Under the pieces are notes generated by a model. The model was not told where the DNA came from and did no database searches. It worked only from the letters and a program-made list of their open reading frames with translations. DNA of 64,000 bases, from assembly GCF_004114935.1 (NCBI RefSeq), contig NZ_CP022221.1, forward strand, positions 4,361,001 through 4,425,000, read 5' to 3'. Of the stretch, positions 17,268 to 26,097 are shown piece after piece (position 1 is the first letter of the stretch; the number at the start of each line of letters is the position of its first letter). Both the position numbers and the translations under genes were made by a program. The stretch comes from Bradyrhizobium zhanjiangense. Lineage in GTDB: Bacteria > Pseudomonadota > Alphaproteobacteria > Rhizobiales > Xanthobacteraceae.

Positions 17268-17314
17268 ATGTGGAGAAAGCGTGGGCTGCACTTCACCGCA
17301 CCGGCGCGGACAGC

Positions 17315-18031
17315 TCAATGACTGCGCTTCTGCTCCTCGCCATCAGCCACCACCTCCGGCGCCATCGCCGCCCAGGCGCTGGACGCGAACTGCCGTCGCC
17401 AGGTCACGACCACCACAGCCGCCGTGGTCACGAACAGCAGCCAGGGGCTGACGAACCAGCCGAGATAGCCGAGCGCGAAGAAGAAGGCGCGCTGGCCGCG
17501 GTTGAAATGGCGGCCGGCGGATTCGAACAGGCGCGAGGTGCGGATGACATGGGCTTCGGCCTCCGCCGTGTCGCGCTGGGAGGCCGGCGGCATGCCGCCG
17601 AACAGGATCGCGACGTAGTTGAACAGGCGATAGGCCCAGGCGAACTTGAAGAAGGCGTAGACGCAGATCAGCACGAGGCCGACGCATTTCAGCTCCCACA
17701 GTGCGGGCGAGGGGCTGAGGTCGATCGGCAGCTTGCTCAGGATGGTGATGGCATCGTTGGTGGCGTGCAGCAGCGCCAGCGCGCCGCCGAGTGCGAACAG
17801 GCTGGTGGAGGCGAAGAAGGCGGTGCCGTTCTGGAGCGAGGCCATGATCTGCATGTCGACCATGCGCGTGTCGCGGTCGAGCAGCTGGCGCACCCAGACC
17901 TCGCGGTAGCGGTTCATGCGCGCCGACAGGCTGTCGCGGCCATAGGCCGAATGCTCCAGCGTCAGCGCGTAGGCCAGCCATTCGATGATGAAGAAGCCGA
18001 CGGCGGTGATGTCGACCCAGTGCCTGCTCAT
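17315..18031 (-). CDS. DUF599 integral membrane protein
   Basis: The 238-residue product has about four hydrophobic segments (ITAVGFFIIEWLAYALTLEH near the start, a pair near 70-90 and 115-135, and LGYLGWFVSPWLLFVTTAAVVVV near 195-220). The long RMNRYREVWVRQLLDRDTRMVD segment between the first two is typical of DUF599. The function of the family is unknown. The start at 18031 has GAGGAGACGG upstream. It is divergent from the glutathione transferase gene, with 122 bp between starts. Confidence 0.85.
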   Translation of the reverse strand: MSRHWVDITAVGFFIIEWLAYALTLEHSAYGRDSLSARMNRYREVWVRQLLDRDTRMVDMQIMASLQNGTAFFASTSLFALGGALALLHATNDAITILSKLPIDLSPSPALWELKCVGLVLICVYAFFKFAWAYRLFNYVAILFGGMPPASQRDTAEAEAHVIRTSRLFESAGRHFNRGQRAFFFALGYLGWFVSPWLLFVTTAAVVVVTWRRQFASSAWAAMAPEVVADGEEQKRSH

Positions 18032-18153
18032 GTCCGTCTCCTCGCGGGCGGCAACGATTGCCACGCATGGCGAGGCGCGGCAACGATTGATTGGCGGCAG
18101 GCGATGGCGTTAAAAGCAGCTCGCTTCTGGACGTCTCGGGAAGGACTGATGAC

Positions 18154-18816
18154 ATGGCTGCGCTGAAACTCGCGATCGGCAACAAGAACTACTCGTCATG
18201 GTCGATGCGACCCTGGCTCGCGCTCCGCGCCAACGACATCCCGTTCGTGGAGACGCTCATCCCGCTCTACACCGACAATCCCGCCGACAAGGAGCAGATC
18301 CTGTCCTTCAGCCGCGCCGGCAAGGTGCCGGTGCTGGTCGACGGCGACATCACGGTGTGGGACTCGCTCAGCATCATCGAATACATCGCCGAGCGCTACC
18401 CGGAGAAAAAACTGTGGCCCGATGATGTCGCCTCGCGCGCTTATGCCCGTTCGGTATGCGCCGAGATGCATTCCGGCTTCATGGCCTTGCGCAACGAATG
18501 CGGCATGAACCTGCATCGTCCCGTACGTCCCGTGACGCTGTCGGCGGACGCCAAGGCCAATATCGCGCGCGTGCAGGAGATTTGGCGCGAGTGCCGGACC
18601 CGCTATGGCGCCAAGGGACCATTCCTGTTCGGCCGCTTCGGTGCGGCGGATGCGATGTACGCACCGGTCGTGCACCGCTTCCGTACCTACGCGATCGAGG
18701 TCACGTCCGAGACCAAGGCCTACATGGACACGATGCTGGCGCTTCCGGCGTTCCAGGAATGGACCCGGGACGGGCTCGCCGAAACGCTTCGCATCGAGAA
18801 GTTCGAGGACGCCTGA
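18154..18816 (+). CDS. Glutathione S-transferase
   Basis: The 220-residue product has a thioredoxin-like N-terminal domain with the glutathione-binding segment NKNYSSWSMRPWL (9-21), the cis-proline region GKVPVLVDGD, DSLSIIEYIAE at 70-80, and a helical C-terminal domain. The NYSSW start marks the beta/zeta-like bacterial class in which Ser acts near the thiol. It conjugates or reduces small electrophiles with glutathione in the cytoplasm. The ATG at 18154 follows GGAAGGA. The following 294 bp contain no clear gene. Confidence 0.9.
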   Translation: MAALKLAIGNKNYSSWSMRPWLALRANDIPFVETLIPLYTDNPADKEQILSFSRAGKVPVLVDGDITVWDSLSIIEYIAERYPEKKLWPDDVASRAYARSVCAEMHSGFMALRNECGMNLHRPVRPVTLSADAKANIARVQEIWRECRTRYGAKGPFLFGRFGAADAMYAPVVHRFRTYAIEVTSETKAYMDTMLALPAFQEWTRDGLAETLRIEKFEDA

Positions 18817-19110
18817 TCGCTGGTCTGATCGGGACGCCGGCCGGCGGGCCGGCGGCGGTCAGGCCGGCGACCAGGGCCGTGGCGCAGGAGGCTGCGACAC
18901 CAGCTGCGACACGCCACGCGAACGAGCGGCTCCCGCGGTCCATCGAGCTTGCAGGTTGTCCCGCTATCGTTATGAAATAGCGGCAGAATTTGCGCGATTG
19001 CCATGCCGGTTTGCGCTGGCCAAACCGGCGGGGCTCGTGCTATACGACGGCCCGGGTTTCCGGCCGGCCATCGCAGTGGGACACTGGGCGAGGCAGGCGC
19101 TGTTTGAGTA

Positions 19111-19314
19111 ATGGAGAGGGTGTTGAAGCACAAATTCCCCGTGGGAACGCGCGTCTTGTTCACGGCCAGCAACGTCGCGCGTCCGGCTGCCAGCGGCGCG
19201 TATGAGATCATCCGTCTGCTGCCGACCGAAGGCGACGACTGCCAGTACCGGATCAAGAGCTCGACCGAAGCCTTCGAGCGCGTTGCCAAGGAAAGCCAGC
19301 TCGCGCTCTCCTGA
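19111..19314 (+). CDS. Small conserved-looking hypothetical protein
   Basis: The 67-residue protein reads as a small beta barrel: GTRVLFTASNVARP, then GAYEIIRLLPTEGDDCQYRIKS and a short C-terminal helix (ERVAKESQLAL). This resembles KOW/SH3-like folds, but no named domain is recognised. The ATG at 19111 follows TTTGAGTA with no clear Shine-Dalgarno; a GTG at 19117 is an alternative. Proteins of this size and look occur widely in Bradyrhizobium. Function unknown. Confidence 0.7.
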   Translation: MERVLKHKFPVGTRVLFTASNVARPAASGAYEIIRLLPTEGDDCQYRIKSSTEAFERVAKESQLALS

Positions 19315-19472
19315 AGGCCCGACGCTACCTGCGCATAGGCGCCTGCCGGGAAGTTGTGTCCTCTCGCCGTCAAAAGGCCCGCTTCACCTTCCCAAGGTGA
19401 GTGGGGGCAGTTGCCGACTCGCGGTGCTCGCTTTGACCATCCGCTCTTTGCTCGCGTGAGGGGACGTCGCGC

Positions 19473-20459
19473 ATGAACTGGGCATGGGCCACTTCGCTCG
19501 ACCAAATCTGGCACTCGCCGGCCTTCCCGATGTGGACGACGCTGGCGGCTGCCGGATTCTTCGGGCTGATCCTGCTGATCGCGCTGCCGCGCGCCGACCG
19601 GTCCGTGGCCAACGGCGCGCTGACCGTGATTACGCTGCTATCCATCGCGATCGCCGGAGCGGCCACCGTGCGCGTCTATGGTCCTGAGGGGCAGGCCACC
19701 CCGGCCGAGGTGCGCGCGCAAGGAACGGTGACAGCGAGCCTGCCCGCGCTGTCCTGTCTCGACGATCTCGCCGGCGATGCCGTGGCCGTTGGCTGCGAGA
19801 AGGCGCTGTTCGGCGCGCCTGATACAGCCGCTGCGGCCGTCTCCTACACCGCCGCCAGGATCGACCGGCTGACCGCGCTCGGCGAGGTCGCCACGGCCGA
19901 GAGGAGCCTGACGCTGGACATGAAGGTGCTGCGCAAATCGCTGGAGCGTGATCGCTACGGCCTCGTTGCGCATGTGCTGGTCGCGCGCGACGGCTGCACG
20001 GAGTTCGATTGCGCTGCGTTCCGCTCGCTGACCGACCAGCAGCAGGTCGCCGCCAATATGAATTCCCATCTCTACGACACGCTGGTCGCGCGCTATGCGC
20101 CGACCTGGAACGCGCCGGCAATGCCGGCCAGCGCCGCGCTTGCCGGCTTGCCGCCGTCGATGCCGACAGGCAAGCCGACCAATGCCGAGTTCCCGAGCGC
20201 CTCGTCGACGCCGCCGGTCAGCATCATGAATCCGGAGCCCACGGCGACGACGCGCCCGGCGGCACCGGCTGCAAACGCGGCAGCAGCGCCCGCGCCGCGC
20301 GCGCCGGCCGCGACCTCGGCGCAGGCCGCAGTTCCCGCGGCCCCCGCCGCCAAGAAGCCGCCGGCGCCGAAGGCTGCGCGTGCCCCAGCTGCCGCGCCAG
20401 TTCCGCTCGCGCCGCCGCCGGCCTCGGCGGCTGCGCCCGCGGCTGCGGATAACGAGTAG
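19473..20459 (+). CDS. Membrane protein with Ala/Pro-rich tail
   Basis: The 328-residue product has two membrane helices near the N-terminus (WTTLAAAGFFGLILLIALP and ALTVITLLSIAIAGAATVRVYG), then an outside domain with four cysteines (LSCLDDL, VGCEKAL, DGCTEFDC) and a helical region, and finally about 130 residues rich in Ala and Pro that are likely disordered. Two disulfides in the periplasm are plausible. AGGGGA lies before the ATG. No family is recognised. The next gene follows after 42 bp on the same strand. Confidence 0.75.
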   Translation: MNWAWATSLDQIWHSPAFPMWTTLAAAGFFGLILLIALPRADRSVANGALTVITLLSIAIAGAATVRVYGPEGQATPAEVRAQGTVTASLPALSCLDDLAGDAVAVGCEKALFGAPDTAAAAVSYTAARIDRLTALGEVATAERSLTLDMKVLRKSLERDRYGLVAHVLVARDGCTEFDCAAFRSLTDQQQVAANMNSHLYDTLVARYAPTWNAPAMPASAALAGLPPSMPTGKPTNAEFPSASSTPPVSIMNPEPTATTRPAAPAANAAAAPAPRAPAATSAQAAVPAAPAAKKPPAPKAARAPAAAPVPLAPPPASAAAPAAADNE

Positions 20460-20501
20460 ATCGGCATTCCAAATGCGCGGCTGCCCGGCTAATGCTGGGG
20501 C

Positions 20502-20942
20502 ATGCCGCTACATCTGATCAAGCTCGCCGTCGGCTGCGACTCCGTCAAGGAATTGAAGGAGTGGGTCGCCGAACGGATGCAGGCCGCCAAGAAGAAGGGG
20601 CTGCCGCAACGTCACATCCACATCACTCGCATGGTGCCCAAGCGCGACGCCGAGATCCTGGCGGGCGGCTCGCTCTATTGGGTGATCAAGGGCGAGATCG
20701 CTGCGCGGGAGAAGATCATCGGCATCGAGCCGTTCCGCGACAAGGACGGCATCGGACGCTGCCGGATCGTGATGCAGCCGAAGGTGATCTCGGTGTCGCC
20801 GCGGCCGATGCGGCCGTTCCAGGGCTGGCGCTATCTCACCGATGATTCTGTGCCCGCCGATCTCGGCAAGTCAGCCGCCGGCTCGATCGCGGCGATGCCG
20901 GAGCCGATGCGGCGCGAGCTGCGCGATCTCGGCCTGCTCTAA
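20502..20942 (+). CDS. DUF1489 family protein
   Basis: The 146-residue product matches the DUF1489 pattern: an N-terminal [15 protein letters not shown], a basic helix, then [15 protein letters not shown], and [13 protein letters not shown] near the end. The family is widespread in Alphaproteobacteria and has no assigned function. The stop overlaps the convergent panC stop by four bases (20939-20942), so the two genes share their 3' ends and presumably produce overlapping antisense transcript ends. Confidence 0.9.
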   Translation: MPLHLIKLAVGCDSVKELKEWVAERMQAAKKKGLPQRHIHITRMVPKRDAEILAGGSLYWVIKGEIAAREKIIGIEPFRDKDGIGRCRIVMQPKVISVSPRPMRPFQGWRYLTDDSVPADLGKSAAGSIAAMPEPMRRELRDLGLL

Positions 20943-21790
20943 ACCGCGATATTGTCGATCAGCCGGGTCGTGCCGAGCCTGGCCGCGACCAGGATCCGCA
21001 AGGGGCCGTCCTTGCGCGAGGTGACCGGTGCCAGCGTCGCGGCATGGCGGGCTTCGAAATAGTCGAGCGCGAAACCGGCCGCCTTGATCATCTCGGCGCC
21101 GCCCGCCATCGCGGGCGCGATCGCTTCGCCGGCACGGATGCGCCCGGCGCTCTCCTTCATGGCGCGGTAAAGCGTGGTTGCGATCTGCCGCTCCTCGGCT
21201 GAGAGATAGACGTTGCGCGAGGACATCGCGAGCCCGTCGCGCTCGCGCACCGTGCGGGAACCGATGACCTTGACGCCGAGGTCGAGATCCCGCGCCATCT
21301 GCGTCACCACCCGCAACTGCTGAAAGTCCTTCTCGCCGAAGATTGCAAAGTCGGGCCGGCATTGCGTGAACAGCTTGCCGACGACGGTGGCGACACCGCC
21401 GAAGAAATGCGGCCGGAAGCGGTCCTCGAGCCCGGCCAGCGCCGGCCCCTCCGGCACGATGCGGGTGGCGAAGCCTTCCGGATACATGGCCTCGACGCCG
21501 GGGTGCCAGACCACATCGACATCCTCGGCCGCGAGCTTGGCGATGTCGGCCTTCCAGGTTCGCGGATAAGCGCCAAAGTCCTCCGTCGGAGCGAACTGAG
21601 TCGGATTGACGAAGATCGACACCACGACGCGGCTTGCGCGCCGCCTAGCGAGGCGAACCAGCGACACATGCCCGTCATGGAGCGCCCCCATGGTTGGGAC
21701 CAGCGCGATCGTGGCCTTTCGCTTGCGAAGATTGTCGATGGCGCGCCGCAGGGTGGGGACCGTGCGGGCGATCAAGGGGCTTGGTGACAT
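20939..21790 (-). CDS. panC: Pantothenate synthetase
   Basis: The 283-residue enzyme joins pantoate and beta-alanine with ATP to give pantothenate, the vitamin part of coenzyme A. The nucleotide-binding HIGH-like motif is visible as [10 protein letters not shown] (32-41), followed by [22 protein letters not shown] and the KMSKS-like MSSRNVYLS near residue 190. Length fits the family (about 280). The start at 21790 has no extended N-terminal sequence. panB is not adjacent. The 280 bp between this start and mipZ form a divergent promoter region containing a 20-bp dyad near mipZ. Confidence 0.95.
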   Translation of the reverse strand: MSPSPLIARTVPTLRRAIDNLRKRKATIALVPTMGALHDGHVSLVRLARRRASRVVVSIFVNPTQFAPTEDFGAYPRTWKADIAKLAAEDVDVVWHPGVEAMYPEGFATRIVPEGPALAGLEDRFRPHFFGGVATVVGKLFTQCRPDFAIFGEKDFQQLRVVTQMARDLDLGVKVIGSRTVRERDGLAMSSRNVYLSAEERQIATTLYRAMKESAGRIRAGEAIAPAMAGGAEMIKAAGFALDYFEARHAATLAPVTSRKDGPLRILVAARLGTTRLIDNIAV

Positions 21791-22015
21791 CAGGACTCGA
21801 CGGGGTTGGGAATCAGTGCGGGTGAGGGCTGGCGTCCGGCTGGCTAACCTTAACAAGCCGCGATCGTGGACGCCATGCATCCGGATGCGGCACAGCATCC
21901 CGCGCAAGTCTGCGCATGACGTCGCGACACTTGCGGATCACAAACGAAAGCTCGCGTCGCGATTCATGATGAAGAACGGCGCGCTGCAATTTGCATGACC
22001 TGTCACGCATTTCAC

Positions 22016-22035
22016 TTGACCGCAAACGCGGTCAA
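22016..22035. promoter_or_regulatory. 20-bp dyad upstream of mipZ
   Basis: TTGACCGC-AAAC-GCGGTCAA has perfect 8-bp arms and a 4-bp spacer, ending 35 bp before the mipZ ATG. The left arm also reads as a possible -35 element (TTGACC). It may be an operator or a promoter with symmetry. Confidence 0.55.
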
Positions 22036-22070
22036 CTCGAAGATATTCGTTAGGGGTGTTGAGGATCGCT

Positions 22071-22994
22071 ATGCTTGTGCAGGCTAGCCAAGGCCAATCC
22101 GGCTCGGCGCATGTCGTCGTGCTCGGCAACGAGAAGGGCGGCTCCGGCAAATCGACCACCGCCCTGCACATCGCGGTTGCGCTTCTGAAGGCCGGCCAAC
22201 GCGTCGCCACCATCGACCTCGACTGCCGACAGCAGAGCTTTACCCGCTACATCAGCAACCGCGCCGCCTGGGCGCGCCGCACCAAGCTCGACCTCGAGCT
22301 GCCGGTGCATCGCTGCATCAAGCTCGGCGAGACCATGCAGATCGCCGAGAACGAGAATTCCGAGTTCCAGCAATTCATGGAGGCGGTCTCGGCGGTCGAA
22401 AGCAATTTCGACTTCATCGTCATCGATACGCCCGGCACCGACAGCTACCTGATGCGGCTGGCGCATTCGATGGCAGACACGCTGGTGACGCCGATCAACG
22501 ACAGCTTCCTCGACTTCGACGTGCTGGGCACCGTCGATCCCGCCAACTACGCGGTCACGGGGCAGAGCCATTACGCCGAGATGGTGCGCGATGTCAGGCG
22601 CAAGCGCCGCCAGCTCGACGGCGCGACCACCGACTGGATCGTCGTGCGCAACCGCCTGTCCATGCTCGGCTCCCGCAACAAGCAGCTTGTCGCCGAGGGG
22701 CTGAAGGATTTGTCGCTCCGGCTCGGCTTCCGCTATGTCGACGGCTTCGCCGAACGCGTTGTCTATCGCGAATTCTTCCCGCGCGGCCTGACCGCCCTCG
22801 ACGAGATCGACGAGGCGACGCTCGGCATGCGCCCCAATCTCGGCCATCTCACCGCCCGGGAGGAAGTGACGAGCCTGCTCCGCCAGCTCAAGCTGCCGCT
22901 CGACGAGCGCGGCCGCCGCCGCGCCGCCAACCGCGCCGAGTGGTTCAGCCAGGTCGACAAGCCGCTTGAGGTCCACGACATCCTCGGCGCCTAA
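22071..22994 (+). CDS. mipZ: MipZ-like ParA-family division-site ATPase
   Basis: The 307-residue protein has a deviant Walker A motif NEKGGSGKST (20-29, with signature K22 and K27), the IDLDCRQ segment (48-54), and IDTPGTDSYLMRLAHSMADTLVTPINDSFLDFDVLGTVDP in the middle. These match Caulobacter MipZ, which forms gradients from the ParB-bound poles and inhibits FtsZ assembly to place division at midcell. GAGGATCGCT precedes the ATG at 22071. The longer GTG-initiated frame (22056) adds five residues and is less likely. The length and motif spacing fit MipZ rather than general ParA. Confidence 0.93.
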   Translation: MLVQASQGQSGSAHVVVLGNEKGGSGKSTTALHIAVALLKAGQRVATIDLDCRQQSFTRYISNRAAWARRTKLDLELPVHRCIKLGETMQIAENENSEFQQFMEAVSAVESNFDFIVIDTPGTDSYLMRLAHSMADTLVTPINDSFLDFDVLGTVDPANYAVTGQSHYAEMVRDVRRKRRQLDGATTDWIVVRNRLSMLGSRNKQLVAEGLKDLSLRLGFRYVDGFAERVVYREFFPRGLTALDEIDEATLGMRPNLGHLTAREEVTSLLRQLKLPLDERGRRRAANRAEWFSQVDKPLEVHDILGA

Positions 22995-23338
22995 GGCAGC
23001 GGTATATCGCTACTTGCAGTCAATCCCAGCGGCCGCTTTGTCGCGGGAACTCAACCCGCGTTCCGCCGTTTTCATCCTGCACTTACCTGTGAAATCGAAC
23101 CCAATCGCCACTGGTTGCGTCGAATAGTGGCCTGCACCTAAAGTGGCCGTATGAGGACAGGGTGCCCAACAAACGTGTGCGACGCACAATGAAAGGGCTG
23201 CCGGTTCACAACATTTAGCCTTCCTGTCACGCTGCTGTGACATATATTAGCGAACAGGCGACAAGGGGACGAAGAGCCCCGGAAGAACACGATTTTCAAC
23301 AGGGATCAGGCCGCAAGAGCCTGCGGCTGAGGACAAAA
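22995..23338. other. Intergenic region with candidate operator
   Basis: 344 bp between mipZ and the alpha/beta hydrolase gene. It holds the TGTGCGACGCACA dyad at 23176-23188 and, about 45 bp further on, CATATATTAG, which could include a -10 element. No coding frame with convincing content was found here, and no clear terminator for mipZ. Confidence 0.6.
23175..23189. promoter_or_regulatory. Dyad TGTGCG-A-CGCACA upstream of hydrolase
   Basis: GTGTGCGACGCACAA is a 13-bp perfect palindrome around a central A (TGTGCGACGCACA). It matches, apart from the centre, the two dyads at the phasin promoter (28216 and 28245). It lies about 150 bp upstream of the hydrolase ATG. Confidence 0.6.
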
Positions 23339-24199
23339 ATGAAGCGTGGAATTGCCGTTCTGGTTTCAGTCAGTGCCCTCTGCGGCATCGCCTATTTCAC
23401 GGCGAGCAAGTGGGCCATCAAGCACGAGACCATCACCTTCTACGACACTTCGCGCGACAATCGCCCGGTGCCGGTCGACATCGCGGTGCGCCGCGACAAG
23501 GAAATGCAGGCCAATGCCGGCATGATCACGCTGCCGGTCGCCGTGATCAATCACGGCAATACGGTCAAGAATACCGAGTACGGTTTCCTCGCCAACATCT
23601 TCGCTGCGCGCGGCTACATGGTCGTCAGCCCGCAGCATGATTTGCCGACCGATCCTCCGATGGTGACCAAGCCGGGCGAGCTCTATGTCGGCCGGCTGCC
23701 GCAGATCCTGCGCGGCGTTGCCAACATTCATCTTGCCGTGCAGGAAATGAAGAAGGTCCAGCCGAACGCCGACTACGACAAGGTGACCATGGTCGGTCAT
23801 TCCATGGGCGGCGACATCTCGATGTATTTTGCCAAGCAGTATCCGGACGAGGTCAAGAAGGTTGTCACCCTCGACAATCTGCGGGTTCCCTTCGTCACTG
23901 CCGGCAAGTTCAAGATCCTGTCGTTCCGCTCCACCGATCCGCAGTTCAAGACCGATGCGGGCGTGATCCCCACGGACGAGGAGTGCGAGAAGGCGGGCAT
24001 TCAGGTCGTGAAGACCGAATTCCAGCATAATGACATGCGGGACACCGGTCCGGACGTTGCCAAGAACTCGATCCAGGGCATGCTCGACAAGTTCCTGAGC
24101 GCGACTGACAGCGAGATTGCGCCAGTCGACACGCAGTCGTCCCCGCCCAAGATTCTCGAGCCCGGTCCGGTCGCATTGATGGCGCCTGCCAAGAGCTGA
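23339..24199 (+). CDS. Exported or anchored alpha/beta hydrolase
   Basis: The 286-residue product begins with a hydrophobic helix (IAVLVSVSALCGIAYFTASKWA), giving a membrane anchor or signal. The catalytic domain has NHGNTVKN (71-78, oxyanion region), DLPTDPP, and the nucleophile elbow GHSMGG with S155; D179 in TLDNLR or a later acidic residue could complete the triad. The substrate is unknown; the fold suits esterases, lipases or polyester depolymerases. GAGGAC lies before the ATG at 23339; the upstream frame to 23237 is basic, without a better start. A phasin-type dyad lies in the promoter region, which hints at polyester-linked regulation. Confidence 0.82.
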   Translation: MKRGIAVLVSVSALCGIAYFTASKWAIKHETITFYDTSRDNRPVPVDIAVRRDKEMQANAGMITLPVAVINHGNTVKNTEYGFLANIFAARGYMVVSPQHDLPTDPPMVTKPGELYVGRLPQILRGVANIHLAVQEMKKVQPNADYDKVTMVGHSMGGDISMYFAKQYPDEVKKVVTLDNLRVPFVTAGKFKILSFRSTDPQFKTDAGVIPTDEECEKAGIQVVKTEFQHNDMRDTGPDVAKNSIQGMLDKFLSATDSEIAPVDTQSSPPKILEPGPVALMAPAKS

Positions 24200-24226
24200 C
24201 GCCTCTCTCATCATCGGCACCGATTT

Positions 24227-24262
24227 CAAAGCCTCCGCCGGCGTAAGCTCGCGGAGGCTTTG
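24227..24262. terminator. Hairpin after hydrolase gene
   Basis: CAAAGCCTCCGC pairs with GCGGAGGCTTTG around a 12-nt loop, 27 bp after the hydrolase stop. Only TTT follows, so it is a weak rho-independent terminator candidate or simply a stable hairpin. Confidence 0.6.
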
Positions 24263-24321
24263 CACATTGACCGGGCTCTGTGTGCGCACCACATTAATCG
24301 CCCACGCATGGTTGAGCAGCG

Positions 24322-25068
24322 ATGTCGGGCGAACCCATCAAGCCGCGCGGTGATGCCGTCTCGACGAAGGCCGGCGGCGCGGTGTCGCAGGCCGGGACGT
24401 CGACCTCGGCGGACATTGCCGCCTTCGTCACCAAGGCGCGTGCGCTGTCACCGCATGCGCCCGGCGCGAAGGGACGGCTGATCTTCGCGCTGGATGCGAC
24501 GATGAGCCGGCAGCCGACCTGGGACATGGCCTGCGCGCTCCAGGCCGACATGTTTCGCGAGACTGCGGCGCTCGGCAGTCTCGACATCCGGCTCGTGTAC
24601 TATCGCGGCTTCAACGAATGCCGCGCGACGGCGTGGATCTCCGACAGTGCCAGGCTTGCGACGCTGATGAGCAAGATCGATTGCCGCGGCGGCGACACCC
24701 AGATTAGCAAGGTGCTGAGCGAGGCCCGGCGCCAGGCGGTCGCCTCCGGCGTGCGGGCCGTCGTCTTCGTCGGCGATGCCATGGAGGAGAAGGCCGACGA
24801 ACTCTGCGCCAAGGCCGGCGAGCTCGGCATGCTCAAGGTGCCTGTGTTCGTGTTTCAGGAAGGCCATGACGCGGTGGCCGAGCGGACCTTTCGCGAGATC
24901 GCGCGCCTGACCGGCGGTGCCTGGTGCCGGTTCGATCCGGGCGCGGCGGCGCAGTTGCGCGAGCTGTTGCGGGCAGCGGCGGCTTACGCTGCCGGCGGCC
25001 GCGAAGCGCTGCTACAACTGGCGAAGAGCGCGAGCGGCGCAGCAAAGCTGATCGGACAGATGAAGTAA
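24322..25068 (+). CDS. VWA-domain protein
   Basis: The 248-residue product has a von Willebrand A-type core: LIFALDATMSRQP (53-65) contains a MIDAS-like D-A-T-x-S at 58-62, and later strands include VRAVVFVGDAMEE and VPVFVFQEG. The N-terminus is low complexity (first 35 residues). VWA proteins usually bind metal and partner proteins, often with an AAA ATPase or chaperone. There is no membrane segment. The next gene, 78 bp downstream on the same strand, encodes a J-domain protein, so the pair may act together. Confidence 0.82.
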   Translation: MSGEPIKPRGDAVSTKAGGAVSQAGTSTSADIAAFVTKARALSPHAPGAKGRLIFALDATMSRQPTWDMACALQADMFRETAALGSLDIRLVYYRGFNECRATAWISDSARLATLMSKIDCRGGDTQISKVLSEARRQAVASGVRAVVFVGDAMEEKADELCAKAGELGMLKVPVFVFQEGHDAVAERTFREIARLTGGAWCRFDPGAAAQLRELLRAAAAYAAGGREALLQLAKSASGAAKLIGQMK

Positions 25069-25146
25069 CGCTTCAAGCTGGCTGCGACCCGCTGCGGCCG
25101 TGGACGCGATGCATTTTTCCGGGAGGGCGACTATATTATTCCGGCC

Positions 25147-25872
25147 ATGACCCTGATTGCCGGCGCTGTCGCTGTTATCACGCTCTATCTGCTGCTCCAG
25201 ACGTTCCGCTCTGCCAATCCGGCGGCGTTGGCGCGCGCTATCAAGTTCGGTGGCGGCGTGGTGGCGCTGGCGGCCGCAGCGTTCACGGGTCTGCGGGGCG
25301 AATTGGTGGTCGCGATTCCGCTCGGAATCTTCGGCGCCGGGCTGCTCGGCTGGACACCCCTGGCCAACGCCGGCTTCGGCAATGTCGGAGGGCTGTTCGG
25401 CGGCGGCGCGACGCGCCCGTCCGGACAGGCCTCGCGGGTGCGCTCGCAATTCCTGGACATGCGGCTTGACCACGACACCGGCCAGTTGACAGGCCAGATC
25501 GTTGCCGGACCTCATGCCGGGCGCGACCTCGGCGAGTTTGATCTCGCCGGCCTGCTGGCGATGGTGCCGGCGTTCGACGCCGAGAGTGTGGCCTTACTTG
25601 AAAGCTATCTGGACCGCCGGTTTCCCGCTTGGCGTCAGGACGCGCAGCGCGATGCGGCAGGGCGGCAGCGCCGCGCGGCGACGAGCGGCAAAATGACGAC
25701 GGAGGAAGCCTATCAGATCCTTGGCTTGCAGCCGGGCGCGGGGCGCGACGACATCAGCAGGGCTCACAAGTCCCTGATGAAGAAACTCCATCCCGACCAG
25801 GGGGGCTCGACGTATCTCGCTGCCCGTGTAAACGAGGCCAAGGATACTCTGCTTCGTACGCATAACGGCTAA
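25147..25872 (+). CDS. Membrane-anchored J-domain protein
   Basis: The 241-residue product has N-terminal hydrophobic segments (IAGAVAVITLYLLLQTF and two more by residue 75), a linker with a glycine-rich patch, and a C-terminal J-like domain from about 183 with the HPD motif at 215-217 (KKLHPDQGGS). Such TIM14/DjlA-like proteins stimulate DnaK at the membrane. The J domain ends the protein, as in mitochondrial Pam18. The ATG at 25147 begins directly at the membrane segment. It probably shares a transcript with the VWA gene. Confidence 0.88.
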   Translation: MTLIAGAVAVITLYLLLQTFRSANPAALARAIKFGGGVVALAAAAFTGLRGELVVAIPLGIFGAGLLGWTPLANAGFGNVGGLFGGGATRPSGQASRVRSQFLDMRLDHDTGQLTGQIVAGPHAGRDLGEFDLAGLLAMVPAFDAESVALLESYLDRRFPAWRQDAQRDAAGRQRRAATSGKMTTEEAYQILGLQPGAGRDDISRAHKSLMKKLHPDQGGSTYLAARVNEAKDTLLRTHNG

Positions 25873-26045
25873 CTCCGGCACCACGCCACAAACGCCCGTA
25901 CCGCGTGAGCTCCGCTTGCTCCGTTTGCCGTCGCCCGATGCCCGCCATTGTCGGCGTGGTCGATCCCTTGAGGAAAATCTTAACCGTAAATCCTTGACGA
26001 GAGGTTGTCGCGGAACTGGCTTCTGCTCACCGCACGTTCGAAAAC

Positions 26046-26077
26046 AAAAATGCCCGCGCAAGAGCGCGGGCATTTGT
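26046..26077 (-). terminator. Rho-independent terminator of the carboxypeptidase gene
   Basis: AAATGCCCGCGC and GCGCGGGCATTT form a 12-bp stem around AAGA, 20 bp past the minus-strand stop. Read on the minus strand, a T-rich run (ATTTTTGTTTT) follows, so it terminates the D-Ala-D-Ala carboxypeptidase transcript. Confidence 0.85.
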
Positions 26078-26097
26078 TCGGAAGAGGGTGGGGGAGA

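Noticed and set aside
16731..17318. Frames of 60 to 195 residues in the repeat-rich region
   Set aside because: They run through palindromic repeats and have no domain, start site or conserved composition.
21791..22025. Small frames in the panC-mipZ intergenic region
   Set aside because: These are basic, Arg-rich chance frames and lie where a divergent promoter is expected.
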